Positions 8,646-17,073 of a DNA stretch of 64,000 nucleotides are shown in pieces. The stretch lies in the NCBI GenBank assembly GCA_913020115.1, contig CAJWBQ010000026.1:1-64000 (forward strand). Direction: 5' to 3'. Within the stretch, counting starts at the first letter, position 1; each line of letters starts with the position of its first letter. Source of the DNA: an uncultured Cellvibrionales bacterium. Lineage in GTDB: Bacteria > Pseudomonadota > Gammaproteobacteria > Pseudomonadales > Cellvibrionaceae. The notes beneath the pieces were generated by a model. The model worked only from the letters and a program-made list of their open reading frames with translations. It was not told the DNA's origin and did not search any database. Both the position numbers and the translations under genes were made by a program.

Positions 8646-9815
8646 ATGGACCCATCACTTTACGACAATGTTATGTTCACCACTCATCGGCCCGAGGTCA
8701 TTTTTACTTCTGGGAAAGGCAGTTGGCTAAGTGACATTACAGGGAAACACTATTTAGACTTCGTACAAGGCTGGGCAGTGAACTGTCTTGGCCATTGCCC
8801 CGAGGTGTTAACGCAAGCCCTCACGCAGCAAGCCAGTACACTTTGGAACTGCAGCCCAGCTTTCTACAACGTGCCACAATTGGCCTTATCAGAAAAGCTG
8901 ACTCAAGCCAGCGGCTTAGACAAAGCCTTTTTGGTGAGTACCGGTGCTGAGGCCAATGAAGGCGCGATAAAATTGGCCCGAAAATGGGGACAAGTACACA
9001 AGTCTGGAGCCTATAAAATTATCACCATGGAGGGAGGTTTTCACGGCCGCACATTGGCCACTATGTCGGCCACGGGCAAGCCTGCTTTTGGCACTATGTT
9101 TGAACCTAAAGTGGAAGGCTTTGTGAAGGTACCTTTTAACAACCTTCAGGCCTGCGAAGACGCGATAGACGAATCCATCGTCGCAATATTATTGGAACCC
9201 GTGCAAGGCGAAGCAGGCGTGCTTCCCGCCACCCAAGAATTTATCGAGGGCCTTGCCTCCCTGTGCCAGCAACACAACATTTTGCTAATGTTTGATGAGG
9301 TGCAAACCGGCATAGGTAGGTTGGGCGAACTGTTTGCCGCTCAGGTTTATGGCGTGCAACCCGACGTTATGACTTTGGGCAAAGGGCTTGGCGGTGGCGC
9401 ACCACTGGCTGCAGTTCTGGCAAAAGACTCCGTTTGTTGTTTTGAACCCGGCGAACAAGGCGGCACTTTTAGCGGCAACGCTTTAATGTGTGGTCTGGGC
9501 TTGGCCGTATTAAATACCGTGAATCAGAATCATTTTCTCGACCAGATAAAAGACCACAGCACTTACCTGCAGGAAGCCTTAGCCACCTTATTTGGCAAAC
9601 ACTCACTCAGAGGCCACGGCCTATTGCTGGCGGTTAGCCTTGAACAAGCCTGCGCCAGTGCAATTGTTGAAGACTGCTTTGCCGAGGGGCTTATCATCAA
9701 TGCTCCCAATGAAGAGTGCCTACGTTTTATGCCGGCACTCAATGTGAGCAAGCCGGAAATTGACAAGATGATGTCCATTTTGACATCGGTTATGAAAAAC
9801 CGATGCTCAGCCTAA
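8646..9815 (+). CDS. argD: Acetylornithine/ornithine-type aminotransferase, class III PLP enzyme
   Basis: 389 residues, the length of ArgD. It shows the family signatures: GKHYLDFVQGWAVNCLGHCPEV near the N-terminus, LWNCSPAFYN, STGAEANEGAIKLARKWG (phosphate-binding), EGGFHGRTLATMSATGK, LMFDEVQTGIGRLG with the PLP-contacting Asp, and LGKGLGGGAPLAA with the Schiff-base lysine. ArgD converts N-acetylglutamate semialdehyde to N-acetylornithine with glutamate as donor. The preceding Arg-rich leader supports an arginine role. Related class III transaminases (GabT, AstC, DavT) are the main alternatives. It is convergent with the Lrp gene, with a 9-bp overlap of the 3' ends. Confidence 0.78.
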   Translation: MDPSLYDNVMFTTHRPEVIFTSGKGSWLSDITGKHYLDFVQGWAVNCLGHCPEVLTQALTQQASTLWNCSPAFYNVPQLALSEKLTQASGLDKAFLVSTGAEANEGAIKLARKWGQVHKSGAYKIITMEGGFHGRTLATMSATGKPAFGTMFEPKVEGFVKVPFNNLQACEDAIDESIVAILLEPVQGEAGVLPATQEFIEGLASLCQQHNILLMFDEVQTGIGRLGELFAAQVYGVQPDVMTLGKGLGGGAPLAAVLAKDSVCCFEPGEQGGTFSGNALMCGLGLAVLNTVNQNHFLDQIKDHSTYLQEALATLFGKHSLRGHGLLLAVSLEQACASAIVEDCFAEGLIINAPNEECLRFMPALNVSKPEIDKMMSILTSVMKNRCSA

Positions 9816-10283
9816 AGGCAAAGCAGTTTTTTTCAGCACTTCACGCAGCACAAAACTGGAATGCACACCGGTCACGCCTTCAAGCCGTGTGAGCTGCCCC
9901 AGTAAAAACTGTTCATAGTGCTGCATATCACGCACCACCACCTTCAAAAGAAAGTCGGCCTCTTGACCTGTGACTATGGAGCACTCCAGCACTTCGGGCA
10001 ATTCGATAATAGCCGCTTCAAAATTTTCGAAGCGGTCTGGTGTGTGACGGTCCATTGAAATGCCAATCATCGCGGTTAAATTCAAGCCCAATGGGCCTGG
10101 GTTCAGCAATGTGACATGGCGATCTATTAAGCCAGACTCTTCCAGGCGCTTTACCCGTCGTGAACAGGGGGTTGGTGACAGGCCAACACTATCGGCCAAC
10201 TCCAAATTACTGATACGGGCATTTTCCTGCATCAGCTGTAATATTTTCTTGTCAATTCGGTCGAGTTCAATCAGTTCGTGCAC
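9807..10283 (-). CDS. Lrp/AsnC family transcriptional regulator
   Basis: 158 residues from a GTG at 10283, chosen because GAGG lies ~9 nt upstream; the frame extends to a TTG at 10298, but that codon is itself part of the ribosome site. The N-terminal winged helix is classic for Lrp (ELDRIDKKILQLMQENARISN, then LADSVGLSPTPCSRRVKRLEESGLI). The C-terminal RAM ligand-binding domain is complete (VLECSIVTGQEADFLLKVVVRDM and GVTGVHSSFVLREV). Such regulators sense amino acids. It lies between argD-like and leuA genes and may regulate one of them, or itself, but no operator is evident. Confidence 0.92.
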   Translation of the reverse strand: MHELIELDRIDKKILQLMQENARISNLELADSVGLSPTPCSRRVKRLEESGLIDRHVTLLNPGPLGLNLTAMIGISMDRHTPDRFENFEAAIIELPEVLECSIVTGQEADFLLKVVVRDMQHYEQFLLGQLTRLEGVTGVHSSFVLREVLKKTALPLG

Positions 10284-10557
10284 GGCAAAGCACCTCAATA
10301 GCGATATTCACCACAGATTCTACAAACAATAGTGAATAGCTTCAAGATCACAGTGATACTAGAGTGAACTTGCATGCATTACCTCCGGAATATGCGTTAC
10401 AGTGTACTCAAGCTGGCGAGCAAGATGCCCACAAGGCAATCAGCGGCTACAACCTTACCCAGGTAACAGCAACTCGCCCAAGCTCCACTTAAGTAACCGC
10501 TTAAGAAATAACTTAATAAACAACTTTGCTGAGCTCACACAATAAGGAAACAGGTAC

Positions 10558-12279
10558 GTGGCAAACACACCCTCTACAAATTCTTTCTCTCACCGGAAAT
10601 ATCGCGCATTTCCCCCGCTGCAAAAAACCGATCGTCGCTGGCCAAACAACACCATCAGCCAAGCGCCACAGTGGTGCAGTGTCGACCTTCGCGACGGCAA
10701 CCAAGCCCTAATTGAGCCCATGAGCCCTAGCCAAAAGCTAGAAATGTTCAAGCTCTTAGTTGACGTAGGTTTTAAAGAGATTGAAGTGGGCTTCCCCGCC
10801 GCCTCACAGCCCGATTTTGATTTTGTACGACAGCTAATTGAGCAAGATTTAATACCCGACGATGTGACCATTCAAGTACTCACTCAAGCCCGCGAACCCC
10901 TTATTGCGCGAAGCTTTGAATCTTTGAAAGGCGCAAAGCAGGCCATTGTGCACTTGTATAACTCAACCTCGACCGTGCAACGCGAGCAAGTGTTTAAAAT
11001 GAGCCGCGATGAAATTAAAGCCATTGCGGTGCAAGGTGCTGAATGGGTGCGCGATTTTGCACTCGAGCAAACAGACACCCACTGGCGCTTTCAATACTCC
11101 CCAGAGAGCTTTACCGGCACAGAAATGGATTATGCACTGGAAGTATGTGATGCCGTCATTCAGGTGTGGGCGCCAACACCAGACAATAAAGTGATTATTA
11201 ACCTGCCTGCCACAGTAGAAGTGTCAACACCCAACGTCTACGCCGACCAAATAGAATGGCTGTGCGACAATTTAGCCCATCGCGAAGCTGTGACGGTCAG
11301 CCTGCACACTCATAACGATCGAGGCTGTGGCGTGGCCGCCGCCGAACTGGGCGTATTGGCCGGTGCAGACCGCATTGAAGGCACCTTACTTGGCAACGGT
11401 GAGCGCACAGGCAATATGGACGTGGTGACCATGGCCATGAATTTGTACAGCCAAGGCATAGACCCCGAGCTGAATTTTGCCGACATGGACCGCATCATTG
11501 CTACCGTTGAACGCTGCACCCAATTAGCTGTACACCCTCGTCACGCCTATGCGGGTGAATTAGTGTTTGCCGCTTTTTCCGGCAGTCATCAAGATGCCAT
11601 TAACAAGTGTATGGCCATTGATACTGAGCAGCGCAAAAATGACCCCGAAGCGCACTGGCAAGTGGCTTACTTACCCATTGATCCCCGCGATCTTGGTCGC
11701 CGCTATCAACAGGTGATTCGCATTAACAGCCAGTCGGGCAAAGGCGGCGTGGCCTACGTGCTGGAGCAAGACTACGGGATTCAAATGCCCCGCTGGATGC
11801 AGGTTGATTTTAGCCCTCACGTACAAAAACAGGCTGAAGACAGTGAGAGCGAAGTATCGGCCGAGCTGATTCACAGCATTTTCAAGAGCACCTATATTGC
11901 ACCGGCGAATGCCTGCACTGTGGACAACTACACCCTCAGCCGGCAGGCCCACCGCGACCAATTGCAGGTGAACATTCTGCACGACAGCCGCTCGGTGGAA
12001 ATTCAAGGCGAAGGTAAAGGGGTGCTCGACGCCTTTGTGAGTGGCCTGTCTGAATCACTCGATCGCGACATCATATTGATTGACTACAGTGAGCACACCT
12101 TAGGCCAAGATGAACAGGCAGAAGCCATGGCCTATGTGCAAATTAGCCTCTCTGGCGCGCGTTACTGCGGAGCCGCCAGCTGTCAGGACATTGTCAGCGC
12201 GTCTTTGCAAGCGGTGCTCAATGCACTGGCCAGAAGTGGCGTTACCGTAAATGAATATTCAGCCGCCTGCCCTGCGTAA
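10558..12279 (+). CDS. leuA: 2-isopropylmalate synthase
   Basis: 573 residues, the long LeuA form. It condenses acetyl-CoA with 2-oxoisovalerate, the first committed step of leucine synthesis. The N-terminus HRKYRAFPP and the metal/substrate motif WCSVDLRDGNQALIEPM are typical. The HTHNDRGCG metal-binding motif and LGNGERTGNMD lie near residues 245-285. The C-terminal ~130 residues are the LeuA regulatory domain that mediates leucine feedback inhibition. The start is a GTG with an AGGAAACAGG stretch upstream. No leuB/C/D genes are adjacent. The 260-bp upstream region carries no Leu-rich leader that I can see. Confidence 0.95.
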   Translation: MANTPSTNSFSHRKYRAFPPLQKTDRRWPNNTISQAPQWCSVDLRDGNQALIEPMSPSQKLEMFKLLVDVGFKEIEVGFPAASQPDFDFVRQLIEQDLIPDDVTIQVLTQAREPLIARSFESLKGAKQAIVHLYNSTSTVQREQVFKMSRDEIKAIAVQGAEWVRDFALEQTDTHWRFQYSPESFTGTEMDYALEVCDAVIQVWAPTPDNKVIINLPATVEVSTPNVYADQIEWLCDNLAHREAVTVSLHTHNDRGCGVAAAELGVLAGADRIEGTLLGNGERTGNMDVVTMAMNLYSQGIDPELNFADMDRIIATVERCTQLAVHPRHAYAGELVFAAFSGSHQDAINKCMAIDTEQRKNDPEAHWQVAYLPIDPRDLGRRYQQVIRINSQSGKGGVAYVLEQDYGIQMPRWMQVDFSPHVQKQAEDSESEVSAELIHSIFKSTYIAPANACTVDNYTLSRQAHRDQLQVNILHDSRSVEIQGEGKGVLDAFVSGLSESLDRDIILIDYSEHTLGQDEQAEAMAYVQISLSGARYCGAASCQDIVSASLQAVLNALARSGVTVNEYSAACPA

Positions 12280-12409
12280 GCACCACTGAAGCTTTAAGTC
12301 GCGGTGGGCTATTTTCAGCCCCCCAACCCTCTGTTATCATGCCCCCAAATAGCCGCACACTCTTGTGCGGCCTCGTCGCACCCTTTCACTTCGAACAGAC
12401 CTTCAAGCT

Positions 12410-14371
12410 ATGTTTAACAACGACTCTCTGCAACAACTTAAGCAGCTCAAAAACGATATCCGCGAATCTCAAGACATTGCCCAAGGCATTGTGCGAGGCA
12501 CCAGCGGTAAATTTGGTTTCGTAAACCTGGACGACGGCCGCGAAGTATTTCTGGCGCCGGATGTCATGCAGCGAGTGATTCCGGGCGACCGGGTAGAAGT
12601 GACCGTGACCACCTCGGGCGGGGAAAAGAAAGACGGCAATAAAACCAAAATTAAGCTCACCGGCAAGCTAGAGAAGCTGATTAGCAGCGAACTAAAGGAA
12701 TTTGTGGGCCGTTACTTAGTAAAAGGCAAGGGCCATTTTGTAGAGCCCGACGTGGCTCAATTCTCGCGCTGGACCTTCGTGCCGCCTAAGAATCGTGGCA
12801 AAGCTAAAGACGGCGACCTAGTTCGCTGTGTAATGGGCCGCCACCCTTATCATCATGAAGGCAAGGGCCAAGCCCACATCACCACCGTGCTTGGCAGCCC
12901 TGAAGATAGCCGCATTGAGCACAGCTACACCGTGGCAAAATTCCAGCTGCCTTCTGAATGGCATGAACATACCTCCGCACTTTGTGAGGCGGCCAAAACC
13001 GAACTTACCCGCATAGCCAGCGAACGTGAAGACCTCAGCGCCTTGCCGTTTGTCACCATTGACAGTGCTACCACCCAAGACATGGACGACGCGCTCTACG
13101 CCAAAGCTACAGATGCGGGCTGGGAATTGCGCGTGGCCATTGCCGACCCTTCAGCCGTCGTTCCGGCGTCCAGCCCCCTCGACCAATTTGCTCAAGCTCG
13201 CGCTAACACCGTATACCTGCCCGGCGAAGCCTTGAATATGTTTCCCGACGCTCTGGCCTTAGAGGCCTTCTCTCTGTGCGAAAAAGCCCAGCGCCCCGTG
13301 TTGATGTGCACCTTAAATATTAATACCGACGGCCATATTGAGCGTTACGAGTTTTCGGAAGCCGCCATCAGCTCACAGCAAAAACTGAGCTATGACGGCG
13401 TTGAAGCTTTCCTCGCAAAAGGCGAAAACGCGGCAGAGCTCAGTGACGAGATTCAAGCATCTCTGCAAGAGCTCAATAAAATTGCTCAGGCACGCTTTGC
13501 CTATCGCCAGCAGCACTCTCTCACCATGACCCATCAGAGCGATCACGAACTGATGCTCAACGAACAGGGTAAAATCGTTGATATTGAGAAACGCGAACAG
13601 GGCATGGGCCACAAAATTGTTGAAGAATCTATGTTGGCCACCAACATCTGTGCAGGCGAATTTTTACACAAAACCGGAGCGGGCCTATTTTCCACCCACG
13701 GTGGTTTCCGTGAAGACCGCCTAGACAATGCCAAACTCATTCTCAGCGAAACTCTGGAAAACCCCGGCGAAGACATTGTCAGCCTGGCGGGTTACCAAAA
13801 AACCATCAAAGAACTCAACAGCAAGCCAGAGCACGCTGGCAACTTAGGCTCACTGCGAAGAATGCTACGCCCAGGTAAGCTCAGTGCAAAACACGAAGCA
13901 CATTTGGGTTTAGGCTTAGAGTACTACGCCACCGTCACCTCCCCCATTCGTCGCTATCAAGATCTTTACAACCACCGCGTGATCAAAGCCGCCCTAAAAG
14001 GTGAGGCCACAAAACCCTGCAGCGAAACATTGGCCGAGCACTTGCAAACGCAATTGGCCACCGGTCGACAGGCCGTACGCCAAATGGAGCAGTGGCTGCA
14101 CCGCCAATATCTGGCAGACAAAGTAGGCAGTGAACATGAAGGTCGCGTGGTGTTAGTGAACAGCCAGGGCATTGGTGTGCGCTTAGAAGAGAGTGGCATC
14201 ATTGGTTTTGCACTTATGCGCCAGAACGAAGCCAAGCCTAAGTTTGATCAAAAACGCTTAAAAATAAGCCTTAATGAGCAAGACTACCAGCCCGACCAAG
14301 TGGTTAAAGTATCCTTATTGAGTGTTGACAAAGATCAACAAAGCATTCAATTCAAGTTATTGGCAGGTTGA
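12410..14371 (+). CDS. rnb: Exoribonuclease II family protein (RNase II/R)
   Basis: 653 residues from the ATG at 12410 (MFNNDSLQQLKQL); the frame is open to 12365, but the extra residues do not look like the family. Two N-terminal OB/cold-shock domains (GTSGKFGFVNLDDGREVFLAP) precede the RNB catalytic core, with the metal motif TIDSATTQDMDDALY around residues 220-235 and VTSPIRRYQDLYNHRVI near residue 530. A C-terminal S1 domain (HEGRVVLVNSQGIGVRLEESGIIGF) closes the protein. The length fits RNase II (~640 aa) better than RNase R (~800 aa). It degrades RNA processively 3' to 5'. Monocistronic. Confidence 0.88.
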   Translation: MFNNDSLQQLKQLKNDIRESQDIAQGIVRGTSGKFGFVNLDDGREVFLAPDVMQRVIPGDRVEVTVTTSGGEKKDGNKTKIKLTGKLEKLISSELKEFVGRYLVKGKGHFVEPDVAQFSRWTFVPPKNRGKAKDGDLVRCVMGRHPYHHEGKGQAHITTVLGSPEDSRIEHSYTVAKFQLPSEWHEHTSALCEAAKTELTRIASEREDLSALPFVTIDSATTQDMDDALYAKATDAGWELRVAIADPSAVVPASSPLDQFAQARANTVYLPGEALNMFPDALALEAFSLCEKAQRPVLMCTLNINTDGHIERYEFSEAAISSQQKLSYDGVEAFLAKGENAAELSDEIQASLQELNKIAQARFAYRQQHSLTMTHQSDHELMLNEQGKIVDIEKREQGMGHKIVEESMLATNICAGEFLHKTGAGLFSTHGGFREDRLDNAKLILSETLENPGEDIVSLAGYQKTIKELNSKPEHAGNLGSLRRMLRPGKLSAKHEAHLGLGLEYYATVTSPIRRYQDLYNHRVIKAALKGEATKPCSETLAEHLQTQLATGRQAVRQMEQWLHRQYLADKVGSEHEGRVVLVNSQGIGVRLEESGIIGFALMRQNEAKPKFDQKRLKISLNEQDYQPDQVVKVSLLSVDKDQQSIQFKLLAG

Positions 14372-14389
14372 TACAAAGTTGTGAATTCA

Positions 14390-14420
14390 AGCTTACCCAC
14401 AGCTTCTGTGGATAAGCTTG
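14390..14420. other. Imperfect hairpin containing a single DnaA-box-like sequence
   Basis: AAGCTTACCCACAG and CTGTGGATAAGCTT form a 14-bp stem with one mismatch and a 3-nt loop, 18 bp after the RNase II stop. The right arm contains TGTGGATAA, the complement of a consensus DnaA box. With no second box and no T-run it is most simply a 3'-end structure. Confidence 0.35.
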
Positions 14421-14505
14421 TGTACAGACCGGGAGTATCTGTCGCCAGCCCGCATAGACGCTTAGCCACGGGGCAGTGGTGAAAACTTAACCCTTTTAAT
14501 AGAGT

Positions 14506-14582
14506 CTAAAACATCGGGGTCAAGTCTTGCCTTTTGCCTTTTAAAAAAAGGCAAAAGGCAAGACTTGACCCCGATGTTTTAG
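14506..14582. repeat. REP-like repeat A: 77-bp near-perfect palindrome
   Basis: CTAAAACATCGGGGTCAAGT starts the left arm, and its exact reverse complement closes the right arm. The two 33-bp arms are identical, with a further TTTT/AAAA pairing and only AAA as loop. The arms carry the repeat core GGGGTCAAGTCTTG plus CCTTTTGCC. The right end overlaps the stop codon of the TonB receptor gene (TAA, complement of 14579-14581), so it probably also acts as that gene's transcript end. Confidence 0.85.
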
Positions 14583-16612
14583 AAGTTAAATGTTAGTGAC
14601 AGACGAATATCTTGTCCGGGCTCTTTATAGCCACTGACCGATTCCCAGGTGGGGATGGCTGAGTAATCACCTACGCTGGAATGATCGCGATAGTCATCGT
14701 CCAGAGCGTTAATCACTGATAGGTTCAATTTCAGCTGATTCGTTGGCGTCCACTCCGCATAAAGGTCGTGCACGGTATAACCGGGCTTGTCGATTGTCTG
14801 CAACTCGCTGATCCAAGATAACTCTACTGCGCGATAAAGAACCTCTAAGTTATTCAAGTCTTCAACATAAATCATATTCCAACCAAAACTCAGACTCTCT
14901 ATAGGGGAATAACGGATTCCTAAGTTCCAAGTGTCGCCTCTAGAATTGCCAAGGCCAGGGTGCTCATAACCTTCCAAATCAACCTTTCCGTAATCAACAG
15001 AATAAATACCTGCGGCAGGGTCTAACTGTGCTGTTGAAGACGCGTAACCAAACTGAATGTCTATTTGATCGTTCCAACGATACGCAATCTCAACTTCAAA
15101 CCCATCCGTTTCAACCGTTCCGACATTCTCGTAATAAACCGCACGGCTGCTCTGATCATAAATGACATCATCTATATCAGACTGGAACAGCGCAATTTTC
15201 GCGTGGAAATTTTCAACACTGTATTCCAGTGCCACTTCTATATTGGATACAACTTCAATCTCAAGATCAGGGTCGACATAAGTCCCCCATGTGGTAAAAC
15301 CGTCGCCAACCTCTTTGCCCCGGGAAGCTTCTGCGTAACCTAAGCTAAAGGCCCATTCATCTGTAATGCTGTATTCAAAACCTGCGTTTACACTGATTTC
15401 CGAACTGTCGATTTTAGCCAGTGGCGCGCTGTCTTCATTTTGTAAAAGTTGCTCGAAATCGTAGGCGTCATAACGTGCGCCATAACTCAGCAGTAATTTC
15501 TCCGTAACTTGTGAATGCGCCTGAAAATAGACACCCAAGACATCACCCTCCTCGCGATGAGCGGCCGAGACATCGTATTCACCACTCTCTACTTCGTCTT
15601 CGCGTAAATCAATTCCATAGCTGAAGCGATGCTCTCCAACAACACTGGTATTGCGAATATCAAAGCCATAACTGGTGATCTCAGCACCCCAGGTCCAGAG
15701 GTCGCGTTGGAAACTTGATTCGGTGTGATAGGCCGATACCTCGAGGTTTATCAGCTCACTCTGGGTGAATTGATAATTGGCCACAAAAGTATCGCGCGCG
15801 CCCTCACCGGCATACAGCGGGCTGCCTTCCAGCGGACTCCAATTGGGCCAACGGGTAAATTCGCCTTCTTCCTCGCGACTTTCAAAGCTCAGTGAGAGAT
15901 GTTGATTTTCCGTGATATCTCCACTGAGCTTAACAAAGCCCAAGCTTTGCTTGGCGGAAGTGCCATCCATTTCGACACCATCACCACCTTCTCTGTTGTC
16001 GCGATCGATATCGCTAAAATAGCCCAGCACACCCCAGTCGTCGCTCAGGCGACCATACAAAGAAGCGCTATACTGCTCGCCATTATTGCTGAAATAGCTT
16101 GTCTTAATTTTCGCGCCAAAAGACTTATCCTCCGCCAACAAATCGTTAACATCTTTGGTTATAAATCGCACAGAGCCGCCGATAGCTCCGGCACCACTGG
16201 TGGCCTCACCTGCGCCTGACTGTACTTCAACCTCCTTCAGCAAGTCTGGGTCGATGGTAACGCGGCCAATGTGATGGAACAGCGTGGATGTCTGCGGTGA
16301 ACCGTCAACGGTGACATTGATCATGGAGTCTTCCAATCCACGAATGTAGATCTTCTGAGAAATGCCGCTCGCGCCGCCTCCTACCGATATCGAGGGTGCT
16401 AACCTGAATACATCCGCCAGGTTATTAGCTTGGTAGGCTTCTAAGTCCTCATAGGTAATCTTTGCGTTAGTTGCTTGCCCCACAACCACAACCGTCTCCA
16501 AAAAGTCACTTTCTACGGGGACCGAATCGTTTTCAGCGACAGCAGAGCCGGATATACCACTTGCCGCCGCAATCAGCACAGCCAGAGGTTTCTTGTTGCA
16601 GAGTATTTGCAT
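14579..16612 (-). CDS. TonB-dependent outer-membrane receptor, iron/siderophore or heme type
   Basis: 677 residues. A signal peptide (LAVLIAAASGISGSAVA, cleavage near AVA/EN) is followed by a TonB-box-like ETVVVVGQ, a plug domain (ADVFRLAPSISVGGGASGISQKIYIRGLEDSMINVTVDGSPQ) and a 22-strand-type beta barrel ending RLSLTFNF with a terminal Phe. It takes up a ligand across the outer membrane using TonB energy. Iron is inferred because a Fur-box-like palindrome lies 27 bp upstream of the start and a PepSY/DUF3649/DUF3325 operon is divergent from it. The ligand (ferric siderophore versus heme) cannot be read from the sequence. Its stop codon lies inside a REP-like palindrome. Confidence 0.9.
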   Translation of the reverse strand: MQILCNKKPLAVLIAAASGISGSAVAENDSVPVESDFLETVVVVGQATNAKITYEDLEAYQANNLADVFRLAPSISVGGGASGISQKIYIRGLEDSMINVTVDGSPQTSTLFHHIGRVTIDPDLLKEVEVQSGAGEATSGAGAIGGSVRFITKDVNDLLAEDKSFGAKIKTSYFSNNGEQYSASLYGRLSDDWGVLGYFSDIDRDNREGGDGVEMDGTSAKQSLGFVKLSGDITENQHLSLSFESREEEGEFTRWPNWSPLEGSPLYAGEGARDTFVANYQFTQSELINLEVSAYHTESSFQRDLWTWGAEITSYGFDIRNTSVVGEHRFSYGIDLREDEVESGEYDVSAAHREEGDVLGVYFQAHSQVTEKLLLSYGARYDAYDFEQLLQNEDSAPLAKIDSSEISVNAGFEYSITDEWAFSLGYAEASRGKEVGDGFTTWGTYVDPDLEIEVVSNIEVALEYSVENFHAKIALFQSDIDDVIYDQSSRAVYYENVGTVETDGFEVEIAYRWNDQIDIQFGYASSTAQLDPAAGIYSVDYGKVDLEGYEHPGLGNSRGDTWNLGIRYSPIESLSFGWNMIYVEDLNNLEVLYRAVELSWISELQTIDKPGYTVHDLYAEWTPTNQLKLNLSVINALDDDYRDHSSVGDYSAIPTWESVSGYKEPGQDIRLSLTFNF

Positions 16613-16638
16613 GTCTATTGGACCTTCAGTGAATTAGT

Positions 16639-16656
16639 TGATAATGAGAATTATCC
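16639..16656 (-). promoter_or_regulatory. Fur-box-like operator upstream of the TonB receptor
   Basis: GATAATGAGAATTATC (16640-16655) is a perfect 6-4-6 palindrome matching the hexamer pattern of the Fur consensus (GATAATGATAATCATTATC). It lies 27 bp before the receptor start and 133 bp before the divergent DUF3649 operon, so iron-dependent repression of the receptor, and possibly of both directions, is likely. Confidence 0.75.
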
Positions 16657-16788
16657 TCGTTTAGATTCGCAAGTAACAGCAACTTTGCATTTGTTACATT
16701 TGCGGTACGCCTATCGACCGCGCTAGAGTAGCCCCGCTTTCAAAACGATGGACCCCGAACCAATGAATGGACGACATTAGAAACACAC

Positions 16789-17073
16789 ATGAGAAGATCC
16801 CCTGATTCTGTTTTATCACGCTCCGTTGCGGCAATTGTTGGCGGTTACGCCGTCTCTAACCTTTTGGCCATTGCTTTCGCGAGCGCTTTGCCAATGGCTC
16901 AGGCCGAAGCGGTCATGATCAGTATGATGCTGAGCTTTTTATTTTATGCTCTCGCGGTTATTTGGGCTTTTTCAGCTAAAACAGCAATGCTCAGTTGGCT
17001 AGGGATGGTCTTCACTGGACTGATTGCGATGTCGATCTGGGGAGTGCATTCGATCACAGGGGGTGCCGCATGA
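16789..17073 (+). CDS. DUF3649 small membrane protein
   Basis: 94 residues with three hydrophobic segments (VAAIVGGYAVSNLLAIAFASAL; VMISMMLSFLFYALAVIWAF; MLSWLGMVFTGLIAMSIWG). This matches DUF3649, a family that sits next to PepSY-domain iron-reduction/uptake genes. Its TGA overlaps the ATG of the next gene by 4 nt (ATGA), indicating translational coupling. It is the first gene of a three-gene operon divergent from the TonB receptor. It probably assists a membrane step of iron acquisition; the mechanism is unknown. Confidence 0.85.
   Translation: MRRSPDSVLSRSVAAIVGGYAVSNLLAIAFASALPMAQAEAVMISMMLSFLFYALAVIWAFSAKTAMLSWLGMVFTGLIAMSIWGVHSITGGAA

Noticed and set aside
10299..10557. Leucine attenuator before leuA
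   Set aside because: The 24-codon frame starting MRYSVLKLASK is not Leu-rich in tandem, and no terminator hairpin lies between it and leuA.
14390..14420. Replication origin from a DnaA-box-like TGTGGATAA
   Set aside because: Only one box is present, inside a hairpin just after the RNase II gene. No dnaA/dnaN genes, AT-rich unwinding region or clustered boxes.
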